Assembly (NCBI RefSeq): GCF_002694385.1
Contig: NZ_NZMB01000022.1
Span: 1 to 55,499, forward strand
Length of the DNA stretch: 55,499 nt
Origin: Sneathiella sp.
GTDB lineage: Bacteria; Pseudomonadota; Alphaproteobacteria; Sneathiellales; Sneathiellaceae
Direction of reading: 5' to 3'
Below the pieces are notes generated by a model. The model did not search any database. It was given only the letters and a program-made list of their open reading frames with translations, and was not told the DNA's origin. The position numbers and the translations under genes were made by a program. The stretch's first letter is position 1. The number at the start of each line of letters is the position of its first letter. Shown in pieces: positions 8,670 through 16,888 of the stretch.

Positions 8670-9923
8670 CTATTTCCTCAGCCTGCTGACATTGCGCCGC
8701 ATTTCGAGGCCTTTCACAAGTTGTTTGAACGTTGCGATCAGCTTGTTGGCGGACGGGGAATAGGGCTTTCCCGTCACCGTCTGTATCCAGGCGACAACCG
8801 ACGCGACCGTCTGCAAGTCCTTCTTTCCGATCAGGGATTTGCGTTTTTTGGATGGTATTTCACCATCGGCGGCAGTTTTCTCCCGCTCTGTCAGATCCGC
8901 CGGATCCGCAAGAGGGACGCGGCTGTAGGCGGGGTCCATCTTCAGAAAAAAATCCTCCAGCACGTTCCAGCAGCGGTTCTGCTTCGGAAATTTGCGCATG
9001 TCGGCAATCACCACCTCGCGCCAGCGGGCATGGTCAATCACCGCGCGGCCCGCCAGATGATCCTGATTGATCCGCATCAGATTGGCATAGACATAGGCAG
9101 GGATGGAGCGGATGCGGAGATCAATTTCCGGCGCGATGCGGTCCGCCTCGGCCAGTTCCGTGAAATTCTCGGCGATTTTGGTCTGCTGGTCCGTATGCTT
9201 TGTCGGCGCATTCATGGCGGAGCCGTTACTCTTCTCCCCCGCGCCGGCGATGGTCACCGGATTACGGATCCACAAAAGCGATTTCGCCACCGTCAGGTTG
9301 GTCAGCGCCGTGTTCACATCGGGGATCTGGCCCTGAAAATATTCCCCGCCCGTTGCCTTCACCGCATCAATCACCCGGCGCGAAACGCAGCCATGATAGA
9401 TATTCGCCCCGTCGCGATAGTTGATCAGGCGGGCGGCGCAGAAATCCTCAAAAACCTGCTGCGGATCAAGCCGTTTCAGCGGCCCACAGAAATCCCGGTA
9501 GCGGAATTTGAGCAGGCCATCCTTCGGGCCATTTTCCTTATGCGGCCAGATATAGGTGATATGCCGCCAGATCACCACATCGGGCGCCTGTTTATGGAGA
9601 AGATGACGCAGGGTCGCAATCCCGTTCGGGACGACCCCATCATCATCGCCGATGAAAATGACGTAATCCCCGGACGCATGGGACAGCGCGAATTCGAAAT
9701 TCTGCCGCATGCTGATATCGCGCCCCGGATGCACATAGCGAAGGCGCGCATCGCTGATTGCGGCCACCACATCGCCGGTGTCATCAACGCTGTTGTTGTC
9801 GCTGACCACCACCTCGATATCCGGATCGGGGGAGGCAAGGCAGGTCTCAAGACAGTATTTCAGGAATTCCGCACGGTTACGGGTCGGCACCACAATACTG
9901 ATTTTCAGGGGGTCATTGCCCAT
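8670..9923 (-). CDS. Glycosyltransferase family 2 protein
   Basis: Protein of 417 aa with a GT-A domain in the first 200 residues: ISIVVPTRNRAEFLK (8-22), the nucleotide-binding SDNNSVDDT (41-49) and the metal-binding GDDD at 92-95 in IFIGDDDG. The remaining 200 residues are less conserved and may contact the acceptor. It would transfer a sugar from a nucleotide donor in the cytoplasm; donor and linkage are unknown. The deoxysugar made by the facing cassette is a reasonable candidate donor by location only. I chose the ATG at 9923; a TTG codon directly before it is the alternative. The gap to the upstream CmcI-like gene is 13 nt. Confidence 0.82.
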   Translation of the reverse strand: MGNDPLKISIVVPTRNRAEFLKYCLETCLASPDPDIEVVVSDNNSVDDTGDVVAAISDARLRYVHPGRDISMRQNFEFALSHASGDYVIFIGDDDGVVPNGIATLRHLLHKQAPDVVIWRHITYIWPHKENGPKDGLLKFRYRDFCGPLKRLDPQQVFEDFCAARLINYRDGANIYHGCVSRRVIDAVKATGGEYFQGQIPDVNTALTNLTVAKSLLWIRNPVTIAGAGEKSNGSAMNAPTKHTDQQTKIAENFTELAEADRIAPEIDLRIRSIPAYVYANLMRINQDHLAGRAVIDHARWREVVIADMRKFPKQNRCWNVLEDFFLKMDPAYSRVPLADPADLTEREKTAADGEIPSKKRKSLIGKKDLQTVASVVAWIQTVTGKPYSPSANKLIATFKQLVKGLEMRRNVSRLRK

Positions 9924-9936
9924 CAAAACGCGCCCG

Positions 9937-10764
9937 TCACACCCGTTTCAGGAAGCCGTCCGGCGTGACGGAAAACATCAGCTTGTCTTCCAGCGCCTGG
10001 TTATTCTCAAAACGCAGCGGCGCGCCGTCTGCCGCCAGTATCTTGCCGGTTTCAAGCTGTTTCTGATATTCGAACACGGCGCTTTTCGGGCTGTTGCCGG
10101 GGTGCCATGGGCGATCGGGATAGAAATCCTCCGGCATGTCCTCAACGATGGTATCAAAGACAAGGCAATAGCTGCCGGGGCTCGTCAGCGGGGCATAGGC
10201 CTCCAGCTCCGCCAGCACATGATCATGGGTATGATTGCTGTCGAGGCTGATGAGGATGCGGGAATAGCCTTTCGCATAGTCCTTGACCTTGGCCACCATT
10301 TCCGCCGCGATGGAGGAGCCTTCGAACATGTCGATCCGCCCGGCCATGGGATGCGCCTCAATCGCCGCGCGGTTATGGGCGCGGATGTCGATATCAATGC
10401 CAAGCACGCGGCGCTTCGGTTTCGCGGGGTCCAGCATCGTGCCGCTTTCCACCGCCTCGCAATATTCCAGCAGGGACAGCATCGCCGCGCTCTGGATAAG
10501 GGAGCCGCCATGGGCGATGCCCGTCTCAATAATCAAATCCGGCTTGACCTCCCAGACAATCTCCTGAAAGGCGACAATATCCGTCGGAAGCTGGATGATC
10601 GGCCGGCCGAGGGACGAAAAATTATACACATAACGCTTCGCGAGCGCCTCTTTCAGCCAGTCGTGGGACAGCTTCTTCCACGCCGTTTCCTGCTGATAGG
10701 AGCGGATCGTCTCCGTCACTTCCTGCTGAAATTCAACAATCGGATCGGCTTTGTCTGTCGGCAT
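9937..10764 (-). CDS. Cephalosporin hydroxylase (CmcI)/rhamnosyl O-methyltransferase family protein
   Basis: Protein of 275 aa in the family that contains CmcI and mycobacterial rhamnosyl O-methyltransferases. The SAM-site motif ETGIAHGGS lies at 80-88, followed by a region rich in acidic and histidine residues (LDSNHTHDHVL) and FDTIVEDMP near the end. Despite the hydroxylase name, members of this group in glycan loci are best viewed as SAM-dependent O-methyltransferases. The ATG at 10764 is preceded by GAGG at good spacing; the longer open frame to 10926 is unconserved. It is the first gene of the CmcI/GT2/sulfotransferase unit. Methylation of a sugar is inferred from context. Confidence 0.75.
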   Translation of the reverse strand: MPTDKADPIVEFQQEVTETIRSYQQETAWKKLSHDWLKEALAKRYVYNFSSLGRPIIQLPTDIVAFQEIVWEVKPDLIIETGIAHGGSLIQSAAMLSLLEYCEAVESGTMLDPAKPKRRVLGIDIDIRAHNRAAIEAHPMAGRIDMFEGSSIAAEMVAKVKDYAKGYSRILISLDSNHTHDHVLAELEAYAPLTSPGSYCLVFDTIVEDMPEDFYPDRPWHPGNSPKSAVFEYQKQLETGKILAADGAPLRFENNQALEDKLMFSVTPDGFLKRV

Positions 10765-10917
10765 GGATACCTCGAAATTTTCCCCAAACGGCCGCAATGG
10801 GCGGCGGGCGGCCCGCGCCGCGCCCCCTGTTTCTAACCGTCCTTCAGGGGTAAAACAACCGATTTGCGGCCCGTATATGCGCCGGGCGGCATTTTCGGCA
10901 ATTTTCACAGGATTTTT

Positions 10918-10946
10918 TTGCCGCAAGCGGTGAAAATTACTATGCT
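10918..10946 (+). promoter_or_regulatory. Promoter of the SDR/EamA gene pair
   Basis: TTGCCG (10918-10923) and TATGCT (10941-10946) are separated by 17 bp and lie 45 nt before the SDR start codon, which has a good AGGAGAAG ribosome binding site. This is the only clear promoter in the 226-bp divergent gap. Confidence 0.5.
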
Positions 10947-10990
10947 GTCGTAACTTTTCGCAAACCCGGCGGCTTCAGGAGAAGAAAGAA

Positions 10991-12034
10991 ATGACGAGGC
11001 AAGATCTGGTGACGGTAACCGGCGCCAGCGGCTTTATCGCGCTGCATACAATCCGGCAGCTTCTGGCCGCAGGTTATGCCGTGCGCGGCACGCTGCGGTC
11101 CATGGACAAGGCCGACGGCATTGCCCGCGCCCTCGCCGCCCGGGGGGATGTGTCGCATTTGAGTTTCGCCCGCGCCGATCTCACCGCCGATGACGGCTGG
11201 GACGCCGCGCTTGAGGGCGCGGATTATCTCATCCATATGGCCTCCCCCGTCCCGGCGGAGGCACCGAAAGATGAAAACGACCTGATTACCCCGGCGCGGG
11301 ACGGCGCCCTCCGTGCGCTCCGCGCCGCCTGTGACGCGGGCGTGAAGCGCATTGTCATGACCTCCTCCATCGCGGCGATATCGGGCGGGCATGACAAATC
11401 ACAACAGCTCGACGAGGGCTGCTGGAGCGATGTGACAAAGGACATCGGCGCCTATCAGAAAAGCAAGACCCTCGCGGAAAAAGCAGCCTGGGATTATATC
11501 GCTGCCCTGCCCGTTGAAAGCCGCCCCGAATTTGCCGTGATCAATCCCGGATTCGTGCTCGGCCCCGTGATCGGCGGCCAGGCCAGCGCCTCCCTCGAAA
11601 TTGTCCGCCGGCTGATGGCGCGGGAGGTGCCGGGCGTGCCCAATATCGGCTTTTCCCTTGTCGATGTGCGCGATGTCGCCGCCGCCCATGTCACCGCCCT
11701 CATTCATGACGCAGCGCCCGGGAGCCGCTTCATCTGCGTTGCCGAAAGCATGAGTTTTCGCGAAATCGCCCGCCATCTCGCCGATTATCTCGCCCCGCAA
11801 GGCTATAAAATCCCAACGCGGCCGGTGCCGGACTGGCTGGTGCATTTTCTCGCCCTGTTCAGCCCGACCTTCAAACTGGTCGCCACCCGGCTCGGCCCGG
11901 CGACGGCCTTCGACACCCGCGCCGCGCGAACCCGGCTTGACTGGCAGCCGCGTTCCATGGTCCAGTCGCTGTTTGATACCGCCGACAGCCTCGGTGCGCA
12001 GAACATCACCCGCCCGGGGAGAACTCCGTCATGA
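10991..12034 (+). CDS. Extended short-chain dehydrogenase, dihydroflavonol-4-reductase-like aldehyde reductase
   Basis: Protein of 347 aa with the nucleotide-binding TGASGFI at 10-16, SSIAAISGG near 125-133 and the catalytic pair Y155/K159 in YQKSK. The spacing and the NPGFVLGP segment match the DFR-like branch of extended SDRs, which reduce aldehydes or ketones with NADPH. The bacterial substrate is usually unknown. AGGAG lies just upstream of the ATG. The stop overlaps the start of the EamA transporter by 4 nt, so the two are probably cotranscribed, though a functional link is only suggested. Confidence 0.85.
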   Translation: MTRQDLVTVTGASGFIALHTIRQLLAAGYAVRGTLRSMDKADGIARALAARGDVSHLSFARADLTADDGWDAALEGADYLIHMASPVPAEAPKDENDLITPARDGALRALRAACDAGVKRIVMTSSIAAISGGHDKSQQLDEGCWSDVTKDIGAYQKSKTLAEKAAWDYIAALPVESRPEFAVINPGFVLGPVIGGQASASLEIVRRLMAREVPGVPNIGFSLVDVRDVAAAHVTALIHDAAPGSRFICVAESMSFREIARHLADYLAPQGYKIPTRPVPDWLVHFLALFSPTFKLVATRLGPATAFDTRAARTRLDWQPRSMVQSLFDTADSLGAQNITRPGRTPS

Positions 12035-12921
12035 ATACCCGGATGTCCCCGCATCTGTTCGGCCTGCTTGTGACCGCCGCCGGCGTCATCGTCCTGTCGC
12101 CGGACGGGCTGCTGGTCCGTCTGATCGCCACCGACAGCGCCAGCCTTCTGTTCTGGCGCGGGCTGTTTTTCTCAGCGGCGATCTTTGCCTTCTATCTCCT
12201 GCGCTATGGCGCCGGTAAAGTTGTAAGCCTGCTCACAAACATGGGCAGGCGGGGCGTGATTGCCGCCCTGTTCTATAGTCTCAGCAGTGTCTTTTTCGTA
12301 CTTGCGATTACCCATACCTCCATTGCCAATGCGCTCGTCATCATTGCCACCGCTCCCCTTTTCGCTGCGGTTTTCTCCTGGCTGTTTCTCAAAGAATCGG
12401 TTGCGTTGCATACCTGGATTGCCATCCTTGTCTGTATCGGCGGGATCAGCCTGATATTCATGGGCAGCCTGGGCGGCGGCAGCCGCTTCGGCGATTTCTG
12501 CGCGCTGGGCGCGGCCTGCATGATTTCCGGACAGTTCACCACGGTGCGCCATGCGAAGGATCTCGACATGGTGCCCTCGCTCGGTATTGCCGGGCTGTTC
12601 ATGGCGGCCTTCGCCCTGCCCTTTGCAACCCCGCTCGCGGTCTCCGGCGAAAGCTTCGCCTATCTCGCCCTGCTTGGCCTGGTGGTACTGCCCCTCGCGC
12701 TGGCCCTGATCACCATCGGCCCGCGCTATATCTCCGCCCCGGAAGTCAGCCTGCTGATCCTGCTGGAAAGCATTCTCGGCCCCTTCTGGGCCTGGCTGGC
12801 GCTCGATGAACTGCCGACGCAGGAAACCGTTTTCGGCGGCATCATCGTCATTTCCACCCTGATCATCCACACCGCCCTGACGCTGCGGCGGAACCGCCGC
12901 CTCGCCCGTCAGGCGATCTGA
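12031..12921 (+). CDS. DMT superfamily (EamA) membrane transporter
   Basis: Protein of 296 aa made almost wholly of hydrophobic segments, consistent with ten transmembrane helices in two EamA repeats. The first repeat ends near the glycine-rich MGSLGGGSRFGDF (near 147-159). Such proteins export small metabolites or amino acids across the inner membrane. The substrate cannot be told from sequence. Start and previous stop share ATGA. It ends 8 nt from the convergent cell wall hydrolase gene. Confidence 0.85.
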   Translation: MNTRMSPHLFGLLVTAAGVIVLSPDGLLVRLIATDSASLLFWRGLFFSAAIFAFYLLRYGAGKVVSLLTNMGRRGVIAALFYSLSSVFFVLAITHTSIANALVIIATAPLFAAVFSWLFLKESVALHTWIAILVCIGGISLIFMGSLGGGSRFGDFCALGAACMISGQFTTVRHAKDLDMVPSLGIAGLFMAAFALPFATPLAVSGESFAYLALLGLVVLPLALALITIGPRYISAPEVSLLILLESILGPFWAWLALDELPTQETVFGGIIVISTLIIHTALTLRRNRRLARQAI

Positions 12922-12929
12922 ACGGATGG

Positions 12930-13649
12930 TTAGATTGTCTCTTCGCGATAAAAGATGTGGCTGCCCACCTGACCGAGCTTGCTGAGCCGGACGCTCCATC
13001 CCGGCGAGACATAGGTCGCGTGATAATGGGTCGCCCGCTTGGCAACCCCGCTGCGTTCCCCCTTCATGACCAGCGCCACCACTTTCAGGGATTTCTCCCA
13101 CGCCGCCGTATTGGTCGGGCGATCCGGTAGCCCGTCACAGGCAAAGGAAAACTGGCATCTGTGCTTGCGTTCCTGATTCTGGAAGACAACATCACAGGCG
13201 GTATCCGGATAACGCGTATCGGCAATGCGGTTGAGAATCACCTCCGCAATGGCGATCTGGCCCACCAGCGGTTCACTGCGGGCCTCGAAATACACCGCCT
13301 GGGCGATGCACATTTCCTGACGGGTGAACGGCCGACCGAACAGATCAACGGATTGCAGAGAGGTATCCAGGGAATCGCCGCTTGGCATATCAAGGTTGGG
13401 AATCTCCCTCATTTTGCCCGGCAGGGCCGACAATTCTGAAAACTTTCTGTCAAGACGGGCGAGCGACGCCTGTTTAAGCGCACCGGAATAAACATACTGG
13501 TCAATGGGCCGCGCCGATGCGCCGATCTGAAACAGCAGCGTCAGGCTGACCGCCGACACCGCGAGAATACTGATCGCCCCAAAAATCATCCCCGCTTCAT
13601 GGGAGCGAGGGGTCAATTTTGAGAGAAGCTTGTTCCACGGGCTTTGCAT
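12930..13649 (-). CDS. Cell wall hydrolase, SleB-like (Hydrolase_2 domain)
   Basis: Protein of 239 aa. An N-terminal cytoplasmic tail (about 20 residues, basic) is followed by one transmembrane helix (near 21-43), so the rest is periplasmic. The C-terminal 130 residues hold the SleB/Hydrolase_2 domain: AQAVYFEARSEPLVGQ contains the conserved Glu of this lytic-transglycosylase-like family, followed by AEVILNRI and a C-terminal ATHYHATYVSPGW motif. These enzymes cut peptidoglycan. In alphaproteobacteria without spores they are thought to act in wall remodelling. The gene is preceded by a long AT-rich gap. Confidence 0.88.
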   Translation of the reverse strand: MQSPWNKLLSKLTPRSHEAGMIFGAISILAVSAVSLTLLFQIGASARPIDQYVYSGALKQASLARLDRKFSELSALPGKMREIPNLDMPSGDSLDTSLQSVDLFGRPFTRQEMCIAQAVYFEARSEPLVGQIAIAEVILNRIADTRYPDTACDVVFQNQERKHRCQFSFACDGLPDRPTNTAAWEKSLKVVALVMKGERSGVAKRATHYHATYVSPGWSVRLSKLGQVGSHIFYREETI

Positions 13650-14311
13650 TATCGTTATCCATCATTTCTAATCGAAAGCGACGCCGGGGATTTCCCCGCT
13701 GTTGCCATGATTATATCAAGACGTACATCCGGCCTTCATCCCCCTTACACGGGACGGGCCTGTGTTTTTTTTACCTTCTGTTAACTATGGACGGCGATTA
13801 ATGGTTAATGAAACCTTATCGAACGATGTCTGACTTTTCAGATTCACGAAATTTAAACCCTTTAAAATCAGACATTTGACGCAACACGTACATGGACATG
13901 CCTCTCGGGACAGCATCTTTGCGGGCTTATCCCCCAAATGAGGTATGGCCCTTTTGCCCCGCCCCGGCGTCCCGGTTACTCACCGATGGCCCGGTCCGGC
14001 CGCTTCAGGATTGTCCCGGAGCTGCTGTGTTCCTATCAGAGATGACGCAATTAGACAAGAATTTGTGGCGCGGGAGCCGCCAACAGCCCGTGAATCTGCG
14101 GTCATCGCCCGGTGTCCGGGTAATTTTCGGGCGGTCCGCCTTAACAAAAAGAAGGCATTATCTGCACAAAAAGTAATCTTTGTGCTCATAAATTAGAATT
14201 TCACAAAAATTTTTTGTTTTTACCAATTGTTTTGCTTGCATCCAGAGATTCAATTGATATATCAGCTAACAGAAATTTTCACAGAACAACAACAAATGTA
14301 TGGTTTTATTT
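13650..14311. other. Long intergenic region with inverted repeats, no convincing gene
   Basis: This 662-bp gap separates the divergent cell wall hydrolase and ArsR genes. I see no supported coding sequence; the open frames present lack ribosome binding sites and family features. It holds a long inverted repeat (ATGTCTGACTTTT at 13826-13838 against AAAATCAGACAT at 13864-13875, one base missing), a GC-rich block with competing hairpins near 14100-14140, and an AT-rich stretch from 14170 to 14290 next to the regulator start. Both flanking promoters must lie here. A structured RNA is possible but matches no class I recognise. Confidence 0.5.
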
Positions 14312-14632
14312 ATGAATATAACGTCTCTGCAAAACAATGCCCAGAACGCCAGCCGATTTCTCAAGGCCATTTCGAACAAGCATCGCCTGCTTATTCTATG
14401 CAATCTGGTTGATGCCGAATTGTCCGTCGGCGAGTTGGAGAAAATTGTCGGTCTCAGCCAGTCCGCGCTGTCGCAGCATCTTGCCCGCCTGCGCAAGGAA
14501 GGGGTTGTGAAAACCCGCCGGGAAGCCCAGACAATCTATTATTCCCTTCAGGACGAGAATGTTGTCGATGTTCTCCGTCTGCTGGAAACCATTTTCGCAG
14601 AAGATACCGCGAAACTCGCACGCGTCGCCTGA
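14312..14632 (+). CDS. ArsR family transcriptional regulator, BigR/SqrR-like
   Basis: Winged-helix regulator of 106 aa. The recognition helix region SQSALSQHLARLRKEGVV lies at about 49-66 and the wing RREAQTIYYSL at 69-79. Sequence and layout resemble the BigR/SqrR/HlyU group of thiol sensors, which use one Cys in helix 2 and one near the C-terminus. Cys30 (LLILCNL) matches the first, but the second position appears to be Ala96 (TIFAED). It therefore may not form the usual intramolecular polysulfide bridge. No metal-binding CxC motif of ArsR/SmtB sensors is present. The ATG at 14312 is preferred; the ATG at 14300 would add four residues. It faces a quinone reductase gene. Confidence 0.85.
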   Translation: MNITSLQNNAQNASRFLKAISNKHRLLILCNLVDAELSVGELEKIVGLSQSALSQHLARLRKEGVVKTRREAQTIYYSLQDENVVDVLRLLETIFAEDTAKLARVA

Positions 14633-14644
14633 TCGCGCAGGGGA

Positions 14645-14665
14645 ACGGGGCGGCCTCCGCCCCGT
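14645..14665. terminator. GC-rich hairpin after the ArsR gene
   Basis: ACGGGGCGG (14645-14653) and CCGCCCCGT (14657-14665) form a perfect 9-bp stem with a 3-nt loop, 12 nt after the ArsR stop and about 20 nt before the convergent gene's stop. There is no clear T-tract, so termination efficiency is uncertain. Confidence 0.5.
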
Positions 14666-14686
14666 CCCGCCATTCTGACCGGGGCA

Positions 14687-15688
14687 TTATTCCCCGCCCC
14701 CAATCACCACAACCTGTTTGCCGGTCACGTCCCGCCCTTCCATTGCCCGAAGGGCGTTTGTTATGTCTGACAGCGGCCAGCTTTTGCCGATGACCGGCCG
14801 CAGCTTCGCGGCTTCGGCAAAGCGTTGCAGGCCGACGGCGACGCGCTTTCCGGCCACCGGATCGCGCCGCCCGAATTCCCCGGCCCGCACGCCGATCACG
14901 GCGCAGCCCCGGCCTTGCGCCCGGTCGGGCCGCAGAATGCCGAATTCCCCGCCCGCAAAGCCGACCACCAGCAGCCGCCCGCCCCAGGCGATACAGTCCA
15001 GGCTGCGTTCGAACAGCGCGCCGCCCACGGGATCGGAAATGACATCGGCGCCCTGCCCCTCCGTTAATTCCATCACCCGCGCGGCGAAATCCTCCTCAGC
15101 ATAGTTGACGAGTTCGTCAGCCCCGCTCTCCGCGGCGATGGCCAGCTTCTCGGCCGAGCTGGCCCCGGCGATGACCCGTGCGCCCAGCGCCTTGCCCACC
15201 GCCACCGTCGCCTGCCCGACGCCGCCGCCCGCGCCAAGCACCAGCAGCGTCTCCCCGCGCTGCAATCCCCCTCTTTCAATGAGTGAGACATAGGCCGTCA
15301 GAAAGGTAACGGAGAAGGCCGCGGCCTCTTCGAAGCTGAGATGCGCGGGCATGGGGGTGAGCTGCGCCGGGCTCGCCGTTGCATGTTCGGCGAAGGCCCC
15401 CGTCTTGGATTTATACAGCACCGCATCGCCCACCTGAAACGGCGCGTCGAGGGCGTTCGTCTCCTCGACAATGCCGGCGGCCTCCATCCCGGGGATGAAA
15501 GGCAGCTCCGGGCGGAACTGATATTTGCCATAGGTCATCAGCAGATCGGGGAAATTGAGTGCCGCCGCCTTCAGCCGCACCCGCACCTGCCCCGGCGCAA
15601 GCGGTGCGAGCGGCACCTGCTCCAGCGTGACGGCACCGGGCCCTTCCAGGCTGCGACAAATGGTCCGGGTGGTATATGTGTCAGTCAT
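14687..15688 (-). CDS. NADPH:quinone oxidoreductase family protein (zinc-independent MDR)
   Basis: Medium-chain dehydrogenase/reductase, 333 aa. The N-terminal GroES-like domain contains ALNFPDLLMTYGKYQFRPELP and the Rossmann motif VLGAGGGVGQATVAVGKALG (near 150-170) binds NADPH. Cysteine ligands of zinc alcohol dehydrogenases are absent, which places it with quinone oxidoreductases (QOR) or enoyl reductases. It probably reduces quinones or reactive carbonyls in the cytoplasm. It ends near the convergent ArsR gene and is divergent from ccdA across a 140-bp gap. Substrate is not determinable. Confidence 0.88.
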   Translation of the reverse strand: MTDTYTTRTICRSLEGPGAVTLEQVPLAPLAPGQVRVRLKAAALNFPDLLMTYGKYQFRPELPFIPGMEAAGIVEETNALDAPFQVGDAVLYKSKTGAFAEHATASPAQLTPMPAHLSFEEAAAFSVTFLTAYVSLIERGGLQRGETLLVLGAGGGVGQATVAVGKALGARVIAGASSAEKLAIAAESGADELVNYAEEDFAARVMELTEGQGADVISDPVGGALFERSLDCIAWGGRLLVVGFAGGEFGILRPDRAQGRGCAVIGVRAGEFGRRDPVAGKRVAVGLQRFAEAAKLRPVIGKSWPLSDITNALRAMEGRDVTGKQVVVIGGGE

Positions 15689-15828
15689 TGAGTATGTTCT
15701 TTTTCCCTGTTCTTTCCTTGCTAGCCCATTATTGCGGCGGATATCCAGCAGAATTTACAATCTTGTGACTGGATCGGCGGGGGGAAACGGGGTAACTCTG
15801 GCGCGACGGACGAGATGAGGTTAGAGGC

Positions 15829-16578
15829 ATGGCGGCAGTGGAAATCACCTATCTGGCGGCGGCGGGCGGCGGGCTGATCAGTTTCCTGAGCCCCTGCGTC
15901 CTGCCGCTGGTGCCAGCCTATCTTTGCCTTGTCGCGGGCAAGTCGCTGGATGACATCACCACGAGCGGCGAGAGCGAGGGGCCGCGCGGCATCAACTGGC
16001 CGGTCGTGCTGACCGCCGTTATTTTCGTGCTTGGATTCTCGACGGTGTTTATCCTGCTCGGCGCGTCGGCGACCTATATCAACCGGCTGATCGTCGGGCA
16101 TCTGGATGTGCTCTCCAAGATCGCGGGCGGCGTGATCATCCTGTTCGGCATTCATATGACCGGGCTGGTGCGCATCCCCTTCCTCTATCGGGAAGCCCGC
16201 TTCAACAGCATCGACAAACCGCAGAACTGGCTCGGTCCCTATGTCATCGGGCTGGCGTTCGGTTTCGGCTGGACGCCCTGCATCGGGCCCATCCTCGGCA
16301 CCATTCTCGCCTTCGCGGCCAGTGACAGCTCGCTCGGCTATGGCGTCAGCCTGCTGGCCGTCTATTCCCTCGGTCTCGGGATTCCCTTTATTCTCGCGGC
16401 TTTCGCGCTGGACAGCTTCCTGTCCTTTTCGCGGCGCTTCCGGCGCTATTTCAAGCTGCTGGAAGTGGTCACCGGGCTGATCCTGATCGCGACGGGCCTG
16501 CTCATCTTCACCGGCCAGTTCCAGATTCTCGCCTACTGGTTTCTCGATACCTTCCCGGGTCTCGCCACGCTGGGATAG
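15829..16578 (+). CDS. ccdA: Cytochrome c biogenesis protein, CcdA family
   Basis: Inner-membrane thiol-disulfide transporter, 249 aa, about six transmembrane helices. The two redox cysteines are present: Cys23 in FLSPCVLPLVPAY and a second near 149 in GFGWTPCIGPILG. CcdA passes electrons from cytoplasmic thioredoxin to periplasmic partners needed for haem attachment to c-type cytochromes. There is no periplasmic thioredoxin domain, so it is CcdA rather than full-length DsbD. GAGG precedes the ATG. The membrane-anchored cytochrome c at 24582 is one possible downstream client, but c-type cytochrome assembly genes are not in the window. Confidence 0.88.
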   Translation: MAAVEITYLAAAGGGLISFLSPCVLPLVPAYLCLVAGKSLDDITTSGESEGPRGINWPVVLTAVIFVLGFSTVFILLGASATYINRLIVGHLDVLSKIAGGVIILFGIHMTGLVRIPFLYREARFNSIDKPQNWLGPYVIGLAFGFGWTPCIGPILGTILAFAASDSSLGYGVSLLAVYSLGLGIPFILAAFALDSFLSFSRRFRRYFKLLEVVTGLILIATGLLIFTGQFQILAYWFLDTFPGLATLG

Positions 16579-16580
16579 CC

Positions 16581-16661
16581 CTACACAACCAGCGCCGAAA
16601 GGCCCAGCAAACACAACAGCAGCAGGGCGAGGAACCAGGTCGCTTTGATTTGATCGCGCAT
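16581..16661 (-). CDS. Putative 26-residue membrane peptide
   Basis: A short frame starting at the ATG complementary to 16659-16661 and ending in TAG at 16581. Its product starts MRDQIKATWF and continues as a leucine-rich helix of about 17 residues ending ALVV, so it would be a single-pass membrane peptide with a short charged N-terminus. AGGA lies 8 nt upstream of the start. It is antisense to nothing and sits 2 nt after the ccdA stop, in an otherwise gene-free gap of 310 bp before the SRAP gene. Small membrane ORFs of this kind are often missed by gene finders, but chance occurrence is possible. Confidence 0.4.
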   Translation of the reverse strand: MRDQIKATWFLALLLLCLLGLSALVV

Positions 16662-16888
16662 CGTCTTTTTCCTGAGATTGAAAGGCCGTTCCGGGTTAAG
16701 GCTTTGCCGCCTGCATTTATTCCCGTAGTCTGCCTTGATGCGCCTTCACATATAGCCCGCGCCGCGCCGGTCAAGGGGAGGCGGATCACATATGCGCGCA
16801 ACGGCAAGGAAATGATCCGGCTTTGTAGCCGCGATCACATCAGGATAAGATAGCGGCCCCACACGGGCCCATCCGGGAGAAGCAGGAA

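Noticed and set aside
8721-9968. Open frame of 415 codons opposite the glycosyltransferase gene
   Set aside because: The minus-strand product has all GT2 motifs; this frame has none and no ribosome binding site.
3307-10764. Glycan locus considered as a recent genomic island
   Set aside because: No integrase, tRNA-adjacent repeat or insertion sequence was found at either end, and I could not see a base composition break from reading alone.
13780-13815. TTAA-rich stretch considered as a CtrA binding site
   Set aside because: The spacing between TTAA halves does not match the TTAA-N7-TTAA consensus.
14080-14145. GC-rich block considered as a cobalamin or similar riboswitch
   Set aside because: Conserved core boxes of the known classes are absent and the downstream gene is a regulator with no matching metabolism.
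13892-14176. 94-codon open frame in the long gap
   Set aside because: No ribosome binding site, atypical composition and no recognisable motif; treated as intergenic.
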